Below are positions 53,698 to 63,348 of a stretch of 64,000 nt of DNA, piece by piece. The stretch spans positions 1,302,001 to 1,366,000 of the forward strand of contig NZ_JAUASW010000001.1 of NCBI RefSeq assembly GCF_030345705.1. Reading direction: 5' to 3'. The notes under the pieces are model-generated. The model made no database searches. It worked only from the letters and a program-made list of their open reading frames with translations, and was not told the DNA's origin. This DNA is from Pelomonas sp. SE-A7 (GTDB lineage: Bacteria > Pseudomonadota > Gammaproteobacteria > Burkholderiales > Burkholderiaceae_C). A program made the translations under genes and the position numbers. Positions within the stretch are counted from its first letter, which is position 1. Each line of letters starts with the position of its first letter.

Positions 53698-54621
53698 ATG
53701 AAGCTGACTCCCCGACTGGCCCTGCTGCTGACCCTGCCGCCGCTGCTGTGGGCCGGCAATGCCGTGGTCGGCCGCCACATGGCCAGCCAGATTCCGCCGC
53801 TGCTGCTCAACGGCCTGCGCTGGGCGCTCGCGGCCCTGCTGCTGCTGCTGGTCTCGGCGAGTGCCCGATCCGTGATGAGCAAACCGGCGCCGCTGTGGCA
53901 GCGCTGGCGCCACCTGGCCTTGCTCGGCTTTCTCGGCATGGGTTGCTACAACGCCCTGCAGTACCAGGCACTGCGCAGCTCGACGGCGCTGAACGTCACC
54001 CTGATCGCGGCCAGCATGCCGCTGTGGATGCTCTCGGTCGGCGCCCTGTTCTACCGGGTGATGCCTACGCGCCGCCAGCTGGCGGGAGCCCTGCTCTCGC
54101 TGGTCGGCGTGGCCCTGGTGCTGGCGCGCGGCTCCTGGGCCGCGCTGCTGCAGGTGCACTTCGTGGCCGGCGACCTCTTGATGCTGCTGGCCGTGTTCAG
54201 CTGGTCGGTCTACAGCTGGCTGCTGGCCCGACCTCCCGAAAGCATGCGGGACGAGACCACCGGCCGCTGGGACTGGGCCGCCCTGTTGATGGCCCAGATG
54301 GCCTTCGGTGCGCCCATCGCCCTGGCCATGGCTGGCCTGGAACAAAGCTACAGCGAACAGGCCACCCACTTAGGGCCAGGTCTTGCCTGGGTGCTGCTCT
54401 ACGTGGCAATAGGCCCTTCGCTGATCGCCTACCGCTGCTGGGGCCTGGGCGTGTCGCTGGCCGGTCCGGCCCTGGCGGCCTTCTTCGTCAACCTGACGCC
54501 CCTGTTCGCGGCCCTGATGTCGGCCACGCTGCTGGGCGAAGGGCCGGCCTGGTACCACGGCGCGGCCTTTGCGCTGATTGCCGGCGGGATTCTGGTCTCC
54601 GCCGGGCGCCGTCAGGCCTGA
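53698..54621 (+). CDS. EamA family transporter
   Basis: A 307-residue inner-membrane protein with ten hydrophobic helices in two EamA repeats. The first starts near PRLALLLTLPPLLWAGNAVVG, and each repeat ends in an LIAASMPLW-like or FVNLTPLFAALMS motif. Drug/metabolite transporter superfamily. The substrate cannot be predicted; many export amino acids or metabolites. It is convergent with the CsgG-like gene, with four bases between the stops. Confidence 0.88.
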   Translation: MKLTPRLALLLTLPPLLWAGNAVVGRHMASQIPPLLLNGLRWALAALLLLLVSASARSVMSKPAPLWQRWRHLALLGFLGMGCYNALQYQALRSSTALNVTLIAASMPLWMLSVGALFYRVMPTRRQLAGALLSLVGVALVLARGSWAALLQVHFVAGDLLMLLAVFSWSVYSWLLARPPESMRDETTGRWDWAALLMAQMAFGAPIALAMAGLEQSYSEQATHLGPGLAWVLLYVAIGPSLIAYRCWGLGVSLAGPALAAFFVNLTPLFAALMSATLLGEGPAWYHGAAFALIAGGILVSAGRRQA

Positions 54622-54625
54622 GCAA

Positions 54626-55579
54626 TCAGGGTCCGACCAGGGTGCGCTGCACCCAGCCGCTGAAGTTGGATGCATCCACGCGGATAAAGCCGTTCTTGAC
54701 CTCGCCTGTGGCCACCAGGTCGTCGTTCTTGCTCAGCGTGGCCACGACCTTGGAGTCGCGCGAAGGCTCGGCATAGGCCTTCACATTGGCGATCTTGGCG
54801 TGCACGACCTGGCCTGCCGGCTGCGGCGCCTCGGCCTTGGTGGAGCCGGCGGCATTGATGTCGCTGGAGGCGCTGCTGGCCTTGATCAGGCTGTCCTTGT
54901 CGCGGATCTCGACCACGATCTTGTTGTAGTTGTCCAGGAAGCTGGCCGCCACGACCTTGCCCTCGGGCGTGCTGGTGTAGCCGCCCATGCCGCCAACCAC
55001 GCCGCCGCCATAGCCCCAGCTGCCGACCGAGAAATCGGTCTTGCTGGCCTTGCCCTCGGCCGCCGCCACCTGGATGCTGGAGCGCACGTCGGCAATCATC
55101 AGGCTCGTGGAGGCTTCCTTGAACTTGAGGCCGCCGGCGATGGCGCCCAGCACGCCCAGCTTGCCGCCGAGGAAGCCGCCTATGCCGCCGGTGGTCTTGG
55201 CGCCAACCTGCACATTGGGCGTCATCACGAAGTCGGCCGTCTGCATCTGGCCCTTGCCCACGTTGGATTCCTGGCGCAGCTCGCCGCCCGCCGCCAGGGC
55301 GCGCTCCTGCTGGATGTTGGCCATGGCCTGGCCGCGCTCGACCACGTCGAAGCAGCCCGACTTCTGGATCATCAGCCGCAACAGCGCCGAGGGCGAACCC
55401 AGGCCGTAGGAAGAGATGTGGTGCCAGCCCTGCTGCGGCTCGACCACGGCGATCGTGCCCAGCTTCTTGGGGCAGGTCTCGACCTTGGAATCCTCTTCGG
55501 CCCAGGCCGTTGCCACCAGGGCCTGGCTCAGCAGGCCGGCGATCAGGAGGGTGTTCTTGCTTGTAAGGCGGCTCATCAT
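54626..55579 (-). CDS. CsgG/HfaB-like protein with C-terminal SH3 domain
   Basis: A 317-residue exported protein. The signal peptide ends near residue 27 (TAWAE) with no lipobox, unlike CsgG itself. Residues about 35-240 match CsgG/HfaB: LGTIAVVEPQ, LLRLMIQKSGCFDVVERGQAM, QTADFVMTPNVQV and a VRSSIQVAAAEGKASKTD strand. Two Gly-rich stretches (about 135-155 and 195-215) interrupt the fold. Residues about 250-317 form a bacterial SH3-like domain (ANVKAYAEPSRDSKVVATL, GFIRVDASNFSGWVQRTLV). CsgG makes a pore for curli; this form may act in envelope assembly. The role is unknown. Confidence 0.8.
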   Translation of the reverse strand: MMSRLTSKNTLLIAGLLSQALVATAWAEEDSKVETCPKKLGTIAVVEPQQGWHHISSYGLGSPSALLRLMIQKSGCFDVVERGQAMANIQQERALAAGGELRQESNVGKGQMQTADFVMTPNVQVGAKTTGGIGGFLGGKLGVLGAIAGGLKFKEASTSLMIADVRSSIQVAAAEGKASKTDFSVGSWGYGGGVVGGMGGYTSTPEGKVVAASFLDNYNKIVVEIRDKDSLIKASSASSDINAAGSTKAEAPQPAGQVVHAKIANVKAYAEPSRDSKVVATLSKNDDLVATGEVKNGFIRVDASNFSGWVQRTLVGP

Positions 55580-55661
55580 GAAGCTCCGTGGACGCCGGAC
55601 AGTCGGCGAGGGCTTGATTCTTGCGCCGCTCCGGCCGCGGCGCCAATCCCCTCAAGAGGTC

Positions 55662-58016
55662 TCAGCCGCGGGGCTTGAGCAACAGGCGATGGCGGGTCTC
55701 GCCCGGCAGGAAGGACAGCGGCTGGCCCTGCAGCCAGGCCTCGTGGTCGGCCCGGTAGAAAGGCGACAACGGATGGCCCGACTGGCCGCCCGGCACCACC
55801 AGGATGCCGCTGGCCTCGCGGCCCGGCGACACCACCAGGCGCTCCGACTGGCCATGGTTGCCTATCTGGACCCGCGGCATGTGGCGGTCGCCCGCCATCG
55901 GCGTGGCCGGCATGTCCAGCCAGGAGGCCAGGAAGGGCAAGGCGCTGCTGAGCGGATGCTGGATCTGGGCCTTGTTGTGCTGGCCCCAGCCGGCCTGGTC
56001 CAGGCTGGGCGTCTTCTCCTGGACCTTGCCGCGGCTGGCCAGCACGGCCTGCTGCAGCAGCTGTTCCCAGCTATTGACGCCGGCCGGCAGCACGTCCTCG
56101 CGGCCGGCCTGAAGCAGGGCCCAGCCGGGGTTTTCGGGCACCCACTTGAGCTCGCGCATCCTCAGCTGCTTGGCTTCCAGCTGGGTGGCCAGCGGCGCGA
56201 ACAGCCGCTCCAGCACCTGGTCGCGGAAGGCGCGCACCAGGGTGTAGCCCACCGCGCCCGGGGCGGCCTCGGCCGTTTGGGTCTCGACGAAGCGACGGTA
56301 GTCGGCCAGGCCTTCGCGGCTGACGAATTCGGGCGTCAGCACCTTGTCCAGCAGCAGGCCGCGCCAGCGCTGCAGGAACACGGCGCGGTGGTCCAGCTGG
56401 ACGGCATACAGCGAAGCCTCGTCATGCTTGGGCTTGGCGCGCAGGTCGTCGCGGATCTGCTGGCCGCGGGCCCCGAGGTCGTAGCCTCCATTGCCCAGCA
56501 GGGCGAGCATCGAGCCGCCGACCACGCGGGCATTGGCGGTCCACAACAGGCCATCGGCCGGATCCAGCAGGCGCGGGTGCTGGTCGAAGGCGGCATAACC
56601 GGTCCAGCCGGTGCCGGCGGCGCTCCAGTCCTGCGGCTGGTCGAAGTCCTGCAGCTGGCGCAGCGGCACCGGGCCGGCAATGGTCCAGCCCACGCGGCCG
56701 GCGGCATCGGCCACCAGCATGTTCTGCGCCGGCAGCCCGGCGCCGACGGCGATCTGCATGGCCTCGTCCAGCGAGGCGGCACGGGCCATGTCGAGCAGGC
56801 GGAAGTTCAGCGCCTGCGGGTCATGGGCCACCCAGTGAAGCGCGTATTGCTGATGCGGCGCCGGCAGCAGCGGGCCCCATTCGCTGTCCTGGAACGCCAC
56901 CTCGACCGCCGGGCCGCCAGCGACCTCGATGCGCTCCATGCGCTTGACCAGCGGCTTCTCGCCCTGCGGGCTCTGGTAATGCGTGCCGGCCGCGTTGAGC
57001 TTGACGGCCACCAGGTCGGCCCAGTCGGCCGTGGCATTGGTGAAGCCCCAGGCGACGCGGCCATTGCTGCCGGCCACGATGGCCGGCGTGCCGGGTAGGC
57101 TGACGCCGCTGACCTTGATGTTGCGGCCGTCCTGGAGCCATTCCAGGCTGGCCTTGAACCAGGTACCGGGCACGCGCAGGCCCAGGTGCATGTCGTCGGC
57201 CAGGATGGCGCCGCCATGGCTGCTGCGTGAACCGGCCACGGCGAAGTTGTTGCTGCCCAGGTCGCGGCTGTCGCGCAGGCCGCAGTCGCCGCAGGCGCTC
57301 TTGACGCCCTGCCAGGGCCAGGCGCTGGCTGGCACCGCCACGGGCTTCACATCGCTGCCGTCCAGCGGCGCCTGCCAGTCGGCGCTGTGCTGGGTCAGGA
57401 AGGCGTACCAGTCGGCCGGTACCGCGTTCTTGAGCCAGGAAGTCGCCAGCTCGTCACGGCCCTGCGAGCCCTGCAGGTCCAGGTACATGCCATAGACGAC
57501 CAGCATGGAATCGGCCGGCACCCAGGGCTGGGGCGACTGGCGCAGCAGGCCGTATTCGAACGGCCTCGCGCCCAGCGCCTGCAGGCCTTCGTTGACGCCT
57601 TGCGCATAGGCCTCGAGCAGGCGGCGCTGCTCGGCCGGCAGCCCAGCCAGCACGCGCTCGGCGCGCTGGCGGAAGGCATGCAGCCGGCGCGACTGGTCGA
57701 GCGGCACGGCCTTGGCGCCGACCAGGGCCGACAGTTCGCCGGCCGCATTGCGGCGCATCAGGTCCATCTGGAAGAAGCGCTCCTGGCCATGGGCATAGCC
57801 CAGGCCGCGGGCCACGTCGGCCTCGTTCTGCGCCTTGACCGTCAGGTAGCCGCGTTCGTCTCTCAGCAACTCCACGGCGGCCGACACCGGCGCGGCGGTT
57901 TCGCCATCCAACCGGGCCAGGCTGGATTTAAGGAACAGGTAGAGAGCGACAGCCAACAGGACCAGCAGCAGGACCAGGCTCAGCAGAATTCGGCGAAACC
58001 AGCGCATCGGCAGCAT
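55662..58016 (-). CDS. penicillin acylase family hydrolase
   Basis: A 784-residue Ntn hydrolase precursor. An N-terminal signal or anchor helix (about 8-28) precedes the alpha part. The self-cleavage site is LGSNNFAVAG with nucleophile Ser255. Other typical pieces are DDMHLGLRVPG, VSLPGTPAIVAGSNGRVAWGFTNATADW, and the HYLSPLSPFY-like end (GHPLSPFYRADHEAWLQGQP). The family hydrolyses amides, including penicillins and acyl-homoserine lactones. The specificity cannot be read. It lies downstream of the EamA gene on the same strand. Confidence 0.9.
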   Translation of the reverse strand: MLPMRWFRRILLSLVLLLVLLAVALYLFLKSSLARLDGETAAPVSAAVELLRDERGYLTVKAQNEADVARGLGYAHGQERFFQMDLMRRNAAGELSALVGAKAVPLDQSRRLHAFRQRAERVLAGLPAEQRRLLEAYAQGVNEGLQALGARPFEYGLLRQSPQPWVPADSMLVVYGMYLDLQGSQGRDELATSWLKNAVPADWYAFLTQHSADWQAPLDGSDVKPVAVPASAWPWQGVKSACGDCGLRDSRDLGSNNFAVAGSRSSHGGAILADDMHLGLRVPGTWFKASLEWLQDGRNIKVSGVSLPGTPAIVAGSNGRVAWGFTNATADWADLVAVKLNAAGTHYQSPQGEKPLVKRMERIEVAGGPAVEVAFQDSEWGPLLPAPHQQYALHWVAHDPQALNFRLLDMARAASLDEAMQIAVGAGLPAQNMLVADAAGRVGWTIAGPVPLRQLQDFDQPQDWSAAGTGWTGYAAFDQHPRLLDPADGLLWTANARVVGGSMLALLGNGGYDLGARGQQIRDDLRAKPKHDEASLYAVQLDHRAVFLQRWRGLLLDKVLTPEFVSREGLADYRRFVETQTAEAAPGAVGYTLVRAFRDQVLERLFAPLATQLEAKQLRMRELKWVPENPGWALLQAGREDVLPAGVNSWEQLLQQAVLASRGKVQEKTPSLDQAGWGQHNKAQIQHPLSSALPFLASWLDMPATPMAGDRHMPRVQIGNHGQSERLVVSPGREASGILVVPGGQSGHPLSPFYRADHEAWLQGQPLSFLPGETRHRLLLKPRG

Positions 58017-58095
58017 CCAGCGATGAGTAAGGAAGAGCGGCGATTGTCAGCGTGCCGCCGGGCTTTCAGGCCCGGCGCTTCCCCAGCTTGTTGGA

Positions 58096-59010
58096 TCAGC
58101 GCCAACGGGTCAGCAGCCAGACGCCGGCCATCACCAGCACGGTGCCGGCCGCCACCCAGGGGGTGAAGGGCTCGCCCAGGATCAGCACGCCCATCAGGAT
58201 GGTGGACATGGGGCCGATCATGCCGGTCTGGGCCGCCAGCGGCGCGCCAATGCGTTCGATGGCCAGCATCACCATCAGCACCGGCGCGAAGGTGCAGGCT
58301 GTCGCATTGAGCAGGGACAGCCACAGCACCGGGGTGGCCACCTCGGCCAAGCCGGACAGCGGCCGCAGCAGCAGGTATTGCGCAATGCACAGCAGGCAGG
58401 CTATGGAAGTGGCCAGACCAGTCAGGCGCAAAGCGCCCAGCCGCCTCACCTCCTCGCCGCTGTACATCAGGTACAGCGCATAGCTCAGCGCACTGCCGAA
58501 CACCAGGGCCGCGCCGAGCATCACATGGCTGCCCTGCAAGTGCAGCTCCTGGCCGAACACCAGCAGCACGCCGGCATAGCTGATCGCCAGCGCCGCCAGT
58601 TGCCGCGCGCCGACCTTCTTGCCCAGCAGGGCCCAGCTGAGGAACAGCACCAGGGTGGGGTTCAGGTAGAGGATCAGGCGTTCGAAGCTGGCACTGATGT
58701 AGGCCAGGCCGGCGAAGTCCAGGAAGCTGGCCAGGTAGTAGCCCGAGAAACCCAGGCCCAGCAAGGCGATCCAGTCGCGGCGGGTCAGCGGCGGCTTCCC
58801 TCGGCCAGCCCACCAGGCCAGCGCGAGAAACAACGGCAGCGCGAACAGCATGCGCAGCATGATCAGGGTCACGGCATCGACACCATGCCGATAGGCCAGC
58901 TTGACGATGATGGCCTTGCCCGAGAACGCGATCGAGCCCGCGCCGGCCAGCATCAGGCCGGGGGCCAGCGAAGCAGCGGGGTGGGCAGGTTGAGACGAGG
59001 CGCCGGACAC
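58096..59010 (-). CDS. EamA family transporter
   Basis: A 304-residue inner-membrane protein with ten hydrophobic segments in two EamA repeats (SLAPGLMLAGAGSIAFSGKAIIVKLAY at the start; the second repeat near VMLGAALVFGSALSYALYLM). Drug/metabolite transporter superfamily. It is in line with the upstream nitronate monooxygenase-like gene (13 bases) and the downstream acylase, so these may form one unit. The substrate is unknown. Confidence 0.88.
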   Translation of the reverse strand: MSGASSQPAHPAASLAPGLMLAGAGSIAFSGKAIIVKLAYRHGVDAVTLIMLRMLFALPLFLALAWWAGRGKPPLTRRDWIALLGLGFSGYYLASFLDFAGLAYISASFERLILYLNPTLVLFLSWALLGKKVGARQLAALAISYAGVLLVFGQELHLQGSHVMLGAALVFGSALSYALYLMYSGEEVRRLGALRLTGLATSIACLLCIAQYLLLRPLSGLAEVATPVLWLSLLNATACTFAPVLMVMLAIERIGAPLAAQTGMIGPMSTILMGVLILGEPFTPWVAAGTVLVMAGVWLLTRWR

Positions 59011-59023
59011 CCGGCCGATTCTG

Positions 59024-60241
59024 TCAGAGGGCCTGGGCCACCTGTGCCGGGGTCAGCAGTCGCTCCATCAATTCGCGAACGCTGCGGATCTGCTTGCCGA
59101 AGGGCAGGCTGCCGGCACCGCGGAAGAACAAGCCCTTCCTGACGTCGCCGCGCAGCGCCGCCGCCAGCTGGTTGTCGATGCAGAACTGGCCCCAGTCCTT
59201 GAGGCCGTCACGCAGGCCGCATTGGGCGAGGCAGTCAAAGGCCTTGGTACAGCGGCTCTTGACCTGGGCCACGGCCTGCAGCTTGTGCTCGATTTTCAGG
59301 TAGGAGCGCAACCAGGGCGTGCCCACGGCCCGCGCCGGCAAGCCCGCCACGCTGGTGAACTCGACCAGGTCCTCGTCGCGCGCCTCGGCCAGCACGCGCT
59401 TGAACTCGGGGTGGGCATCGCCCTCCTCGGTGACGGCGAACGGCGTGCCCAGCTGCACGCCGGCCGCACCCAGGGCCTGCAGGCGCAGGATGTCCTCGAA
59501 CGTGCGGATGCCGCCGGCGGCGATCAACGGAATGTCCAGGCCCTGCCTGGCGAAATGCTCGCGGCATTCGGGGATCACGCGCTCGAAGTCGAAGCGCTCG
59601 TCGTTCAGGTCGGCAATCCGCGCCGCGCCCAGGTGACCGCCGGCCAGGCGCGGATGCTCGATCACGATGGCATCGGGCAGGCGCTTCTTGCGCTCCCATT
59701 TGCGCAGGATCAGCTGCACGCCGCGGGCATCGCTGAGGATGGGGATCAGGGCCGTGTGCGGATGCTCCTGGGCCAGGTCGGGCAGGTCCAGCGGCAGGCC
59801 GGCACCGACCACCAGGGCATCAATGCCGCCCTCCAGCGCCTTCCTGGCCGAGGCCGCGTACTCGCTGACCGCGCGCATGATGTTCAGCGCCACCAGGCCG
59901 CGGCCCTGGCTGCGCTCGCGGGCGCCGGCGATCTCGCGGCCCAGCGCTTCCAGGTTGGCCTCGTTGATCACCCGCTTGGCCTCTTCGCCGTGGCAATGGC
60001 CTTCGGTGCGCTGCATCAGGTCCGGATGGTGGCGGCGCAGGTCCACCGAGCTCAGCGTGCCCATGCCGCCGGCCGCGGCCACCGCGCCCGCCAGCTTCTG
60101 CGCGCTGATGCCCACCCCCATCCCGCCCTGCACGATGGGCAGCAGGCGCCGGCCCTTGAGCGTCAAGGCCTTCAGGCCACTGCGCCGCAGCAGCGCATCG
60201 AAGTCGTCGGGAACGGTATTGAGGGCAGCAGCAGCGTGCAT
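59024..60241 (-). CDS. nitronate monooxygenase / flavin-dependent oxidoreductase-like
   Basis: A 405-residue TIM-barrel FMN enzyme. It has PIVQGGMGVGISAQKLAGAVAAAGGMGTL near the start, GLVALNIMRA, DALVVGAGLP, IEHPRLAGGHLGA, and IAAGGIRTFEDILRLQALGAAGVQLGTPF for FMN binding. The C-terminus has several Cys. It fits the NMO/2-nitropropane dioxygenase group; many members have unknown substrates. I chose the ATG at 60241 over a TTG at 60259; neither has a clear ribosome site. The EamA gene follows 13 bases later. Confidence 0.85.
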   Translation of the reverse strand: MHAAAALNTVPDDFDALLRRSGLKALTLKGRRLLPIVQGGMGVGISAQKLAGAVAAAGGMGTLSSVDLRRHHPDLMQRTEGHCHGEEAKRVINEANLEALGREIAGARERSQGRGLVALNIMRAVSEYAASARKALEGGIDALVVGAGLPLDLPDLAQEHPHTALIPILSDARGVQLILRKWERKKRLPDAIVIEHPRLAGGHLGAARIADLNDERFDFERVIPECREHFARQGLDIPLIAAGGIRTFEDILRLQALGAAGVQLGTPFAVTEEGDAHPEFKRVLAEARDEDLVEFTSVAGLPARAVGTPWLRSYLKIEHKLQAVAQVKSRCTKAFDCLAQCGLRDGLKDWGQFCIDNQLAAALRGDVRKGLFFRGAGSLPFGKQIRSVRELMERLLTPAQVAQAL

Positions 60242-60316
60242 GGCGAGGCGCTTGATCAAAAGCCGCCATGCTGCAGGCGCGGTTGCCGACGCGCCTTGAC
60301 TTGGGTCAGCAGTTGC

Positions 60317-61429
60317 TCAACGCCAAAATTTTCCGTCGGGGCCGATGATGGCGATGTCGGCAAAGTCCAGGCCGCTGTGCTTCTTGGCATTGAAGCTCAG
60401 CTCCAGGCCGCCGAGGTCGAAGCGCTGCATGCTCTCCAGCGACTTGACCAGGTTGGCCCGGCTCTGGTCCTTGCCGGAGCGGCGCAGGCCCTCGACCAGC
60501 ACCTTGGCGGCGGCAAATCCCTCCAGATGGGCAGGGCTGAGCTCGCCGGTGCCGCGCGACTTGGCCAGGTCCTGGGCCTGGCGCACCAGCTCGGTCGAGG
60601 CCGAGCGCTCGTTGGGGAACAGCTGGGTCACGATGACACCGCGGCCCTGCTCCTTGAGCTTGCCGACGAAGGCCGGGCTGGCATTGTTGGACAGGGTCAC
60701 GACCTGGGCCATGGAGCCGGCGCTGCGCAGCGCCGCGATGAAGCCGGCCGCGGCATCGGCCTCGCAGATCAGCAGCACGGCCTGCATGTCGGCCTTGGCC
60801 AGTTGCTGGGCCAGACCCTGGTAGGCCGCGGCTTGCGGAGCGAATTTCAGATGGGCACGCGGCCGCACGCCGGCGGTGCTCAGGCCGCGCAGGGCCGCCT
60901 GGGCGGCGTCGTTGCCGAACTTGTCCTCCGACTGCAGCACCGTCAGGCTCTGCACGCCCATGTTGCGCAGATGGGCCACGGCCCGCTCGGCCTCGCGGTG
61001 ATAGCCGGCGCGAACATTGAACACGTAGGGGTTGACCGGATCGTGCAGCAGCAGTGCGCCGCTGACCGGTGCCACAAGGGCCAGCTTGTGCTGGGCCAGC
61101 AGCGGCAGGATGGCTTCGTTCTGGGCCGTGCCGCCGGTCATGAACAGGGCCAGCACGCCCTGGTCGATCAGGGTCTTGGCATTGGCGGCGCTGGCCTTGG
61201 GATCGAACTTGTCGTCCAGCGTCACCAACTCGATCTTCTGACCCGAGATGCCGCCCTGCGAATTGATCTGGTCGAAATAGAGCTTGGCGCCGTCGCGGTT
61301 CTGCTGGGCGATGACGCCGGCCGGGCCGCTGAAATCGGCGGTCTGGCCGATCTTGATCTGAGCCTGCGCGACCGAGCCGGTCAGCAAGGCGAGCCCCAGG
61401 ACAGAAACCAGCGAACCCATCCTCATCAT
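60317..61429 (-). CDS. ABC transporter periplasmic binding protein (LivK-type)
   Basis: A 370-residue periplasmic protein. The signal peptide ends near residue 24 (SVAQAQ). The Leu/Ile/Val-binding fold begins IKIGQTADFSGPAG, with the INSQGGISGQKIELVTLDDKFDP block and GELSPAHLEGFAAAKVLVEGL near the end. It should capture an amino acid, amide or aromatic acid for a permease, but no permease or ATPase gene is in the window, so it is an orphan here. Confidence 0.88.
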   Translation of the reverse strand: MMRMGSLVSVLGLALLTGSVAQAQIKIGQTADFSGPAGVIAQQNRDGAKLYFDQINSQGGISGQKIELVTLDDKFDPKASAANAKTLIDQGVLALFMTGGTAQNEAILPLLAQHKLALVAPVSGALLLHDPVNPYVFNVRAGYHREAERAVAHLRNMGVQSLTVLQSEDKFGNDAAQAALRGLSTAGVRPRAHLKFAPQAAAYQGLAQQLAKADMQAVLLICEADAAAGFIAALRSAGSMAQVVTLSNNASPAFVGKLKEQGRGVIVTQLFPNERSASTELVRQAQDLAKSRGTGELSPAHLEGFAAAKVLVEGLRRSGKDQSRANLVKSLESMQRFDLGGLELSFNAKKHSGLDFADIAIIGPDGKFWR

Positions 61430-61539
61430 TCAGCCCCAACGCGTTGCCAGAAATGCGCGGATTTTGGGGGGCGCGATTCGCACGCCGATCCGGGGATTCC
61501 CGGGGCGGTGGCCACGATTCGTGAACTATTTGCCGTGCC

Positions 61540-61580
61540 AAAAGAAAGACCGCCGGCGGCGGGAGCTCCCGCGGCCGGCG
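61540..61580 (-). terminator. terminator of the POT transporter gene
   Basis: On the minus strand a long GC-rich, almost perfect inverted repeat (61551-61580, centred on GGGAGCTCCC) is followed by GTCTTTCTTTT. A second palindromic stretch (GGGGCCCGGGGCCCC, about 61592-61608) lies between it and the gene. Strong intrinsic terminator by sequence. Confidence 0.75.
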
Positions 61581-61619
61581 GCATGCAGCGCCGGGGCCCG
61601 GGGCCCCGTCAGCTCATCC

Positions 61620-63194
61620 TCAGTGAATGCCGTGCATGTTGCGATGCATCCACTTGTTCAGCGCCATCATGACCAGGCCGGCGGCGATGGGAATGATGGT
61701 GAAGATCAGGAAGAAGGTGGACATCGAGTAGGCATGGGCGATGTGCTCGATGTAGGCGCCCGTCATGCCGGCCAGGAAATTGCCGATGAAGGTGTTCAGG
61801 AACCAGAAGCCGAACATCAGGCCCAGCAGGCGCGGCGGCGCCAGCTTGGAGATGTAGGACAGACCCACCGGCGACAGGCACAGCTCGCCCATGGTGTGCA
61901 GCAGGTAGGCCAGGGTCAGCCAGATCATGCTGACCTGGGCCGTCTTGGCACCATTGGGAATGCCGGCGGCGCCATAGGACAGGCACGCAAAGCCCAGGCC
62001 CAGCATCACCAGGCCGAGGCCGAACTTGACCGGGCCGCTCGGGTTCCAGTACTTGCCCCACAGGCGCGAGAACATCGGCGCCAGCACCACGAGGAACAGG
62101 CTGTTCAGGATGCCGAACCAGCTGGCCGGCACGCTGGAATCCTGGTTGACGAATTCGCGGTTCAGCATCCAGAGCGTCAGCACCCAGATGCCGCCAATGC
62201 AGCTGACCAGCAGCAGGTTGGACAGCAGATAGCGCTTGGCCGTGCCGAAGAACAGCTTGATCAGCAACCAGGTCAGGATCAGCAGCGGAATGACCGTGAT
62301 CAGGCTGTTGACGATCTTGAAGGTCGTGCCCGAGGTGCCGGTCAGGCTGCGGTCGGTGAAGTCGCGGGCGAAGATGGTCATCGAACCACCGGCCTGCTCG
62401 AAGGCGAACCAGAAGAAGATGGTGAAGAACGAGAAGGTGAAGATGGCCTTCAGGCGATCACGGATGACATGCGGCTCGGCTTCCTCGACCACCGGAGCCT
62501 GCTCGACCTTGGATTGCGACAGGCTGAGGCCGATCTTGCCGAAGATGCCCTGGCCGAAATAGAACTGCAGCGCGCCCAGGATCATGAAGACCGCCGCCAG
62601 ACCGAAGCCATAGGACCAGGAGATCTTCTCGCCGATGTAGCCGCACAGCAGGATGCCGAAGAAGGCGCCCGAGTTCACGCCCATGTAGAACAGCGTGTAG
62701 CCGCTGTCACGGCCGCCTTCGTTGTCCTTGCCGTAGAGCTGGCCGACGATGGCCGAGATGTTCGGCTTGAACAGGCCGGTGCCCAGCACGACCAGGGAGA
62801 GGCCCAGGTAGAAGCTGGGCTTGGTCTCCATGAACAGCGAGATGTGGCCGGCGGCGATCATCAGGCCACCGATCACGATGGCCTTGCGCAGGCCCAGCAC
62901 CTTGTCGGCCAGGTAGCCGCCGAAGATCGGGGTCAGATAGACCAGGCCCGTATACCAGGCATAGAGCTTGCCGGCTTCCTTGACGTCCCAGCCCCAGCCG
63001 CCGTTCAGTGTGGTGGCCGTCAGGAACAGCACCAGCAGCGCGCGCATGCCGTAGTAGGAGAAGCGCTCCCACATCTCGGTGAAGAACAGGACGAACAGCG
63101 CGTCGGGATGGCCCAGGATGGTGTGCGGGGCGGCCGCGGCGCTGATCCCTGGCGCGCTGGCGCCCGGTTGCAGGGTGGTGGTGTTGGAACTCAA
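61620..63194 (-). CDS. POT family proton-coupled oligopeptide transporter
   Basis: A 524-residue inner-membrane symporter of the PTR2/POT family. The hallmark EMWERFSYYG is at residues 40-49, with DALFVLFFTE just before, FGGYLADKVLG after the second helix, and GNAIS-like and KPNISAIVGQLYG segments further on. About 14 hydrophobic helices follow. It would import di- and tripeptides with protons. Its C-terminus is His/Met-rich. It ends before a strong terminator. The start is preceded by an AGGTCGACC region and fits the family length. Confidence 0.93.
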   Translation of the reverse strand: MSSNTTTLQPGASAPGISAAAAPHTILGHPDALFVLFFTEMWERFSYYGMRALLVLFLTATTLNGGWGWDVKEAGKLYAWYTGLVYLTPIFGGYLADKVLGLRKAIVIGGLMIAAGHISLFMETKPSFYLGLSLVVLGTGLFKPNISAIVGQLYGKDNEGGRDSGYTLFYMGVNSGAFFGILLCGYIGEKISWSYGFGLAAVFMILGALQFYFGQGIFGKIGLSLSQSKVEQAPVVEEAEPHVIRDRLKAIFTFSFFTIFFWFAFEQAGGSMTIFARDFTDRSLTGTSGTTFKIVNSLITVIPLLILTWLLIKLFFGTAKRYLLSNLLLVSCIGGIWVLTLWMLNREFVNQDSSVPASWFGILNSLFLVVLAPMFSRLWGKYWNPSGPVKFGLGLVMLGLGFACLSYGAAGIPNGAKTAQVSMIWLTLAYLLHTMGELCLSPVGLSYISKLAPPRLLGLMFGFWFLNTFIGNFLAGMTGAYIEHIAHAYSMSTFFLIFTIIPIAAGLVMMALNKWMHRNMHGIH

Positions 63195-63348
63195 GGTCGA
63201 CCTCGGGAATGGAGGGAGGTGAGAGCCAGGCCCTCCAGTGCGGGTGGCACCGGGTCCCGGCAGCGGGAAAAGGCGGCATTTTGCCTGCTGGGCGCCCCCC
63301 TTCCGCTCGGGGCATTCCCGGCACCCCCGCGGCCCCGGGGGCCGGGGT

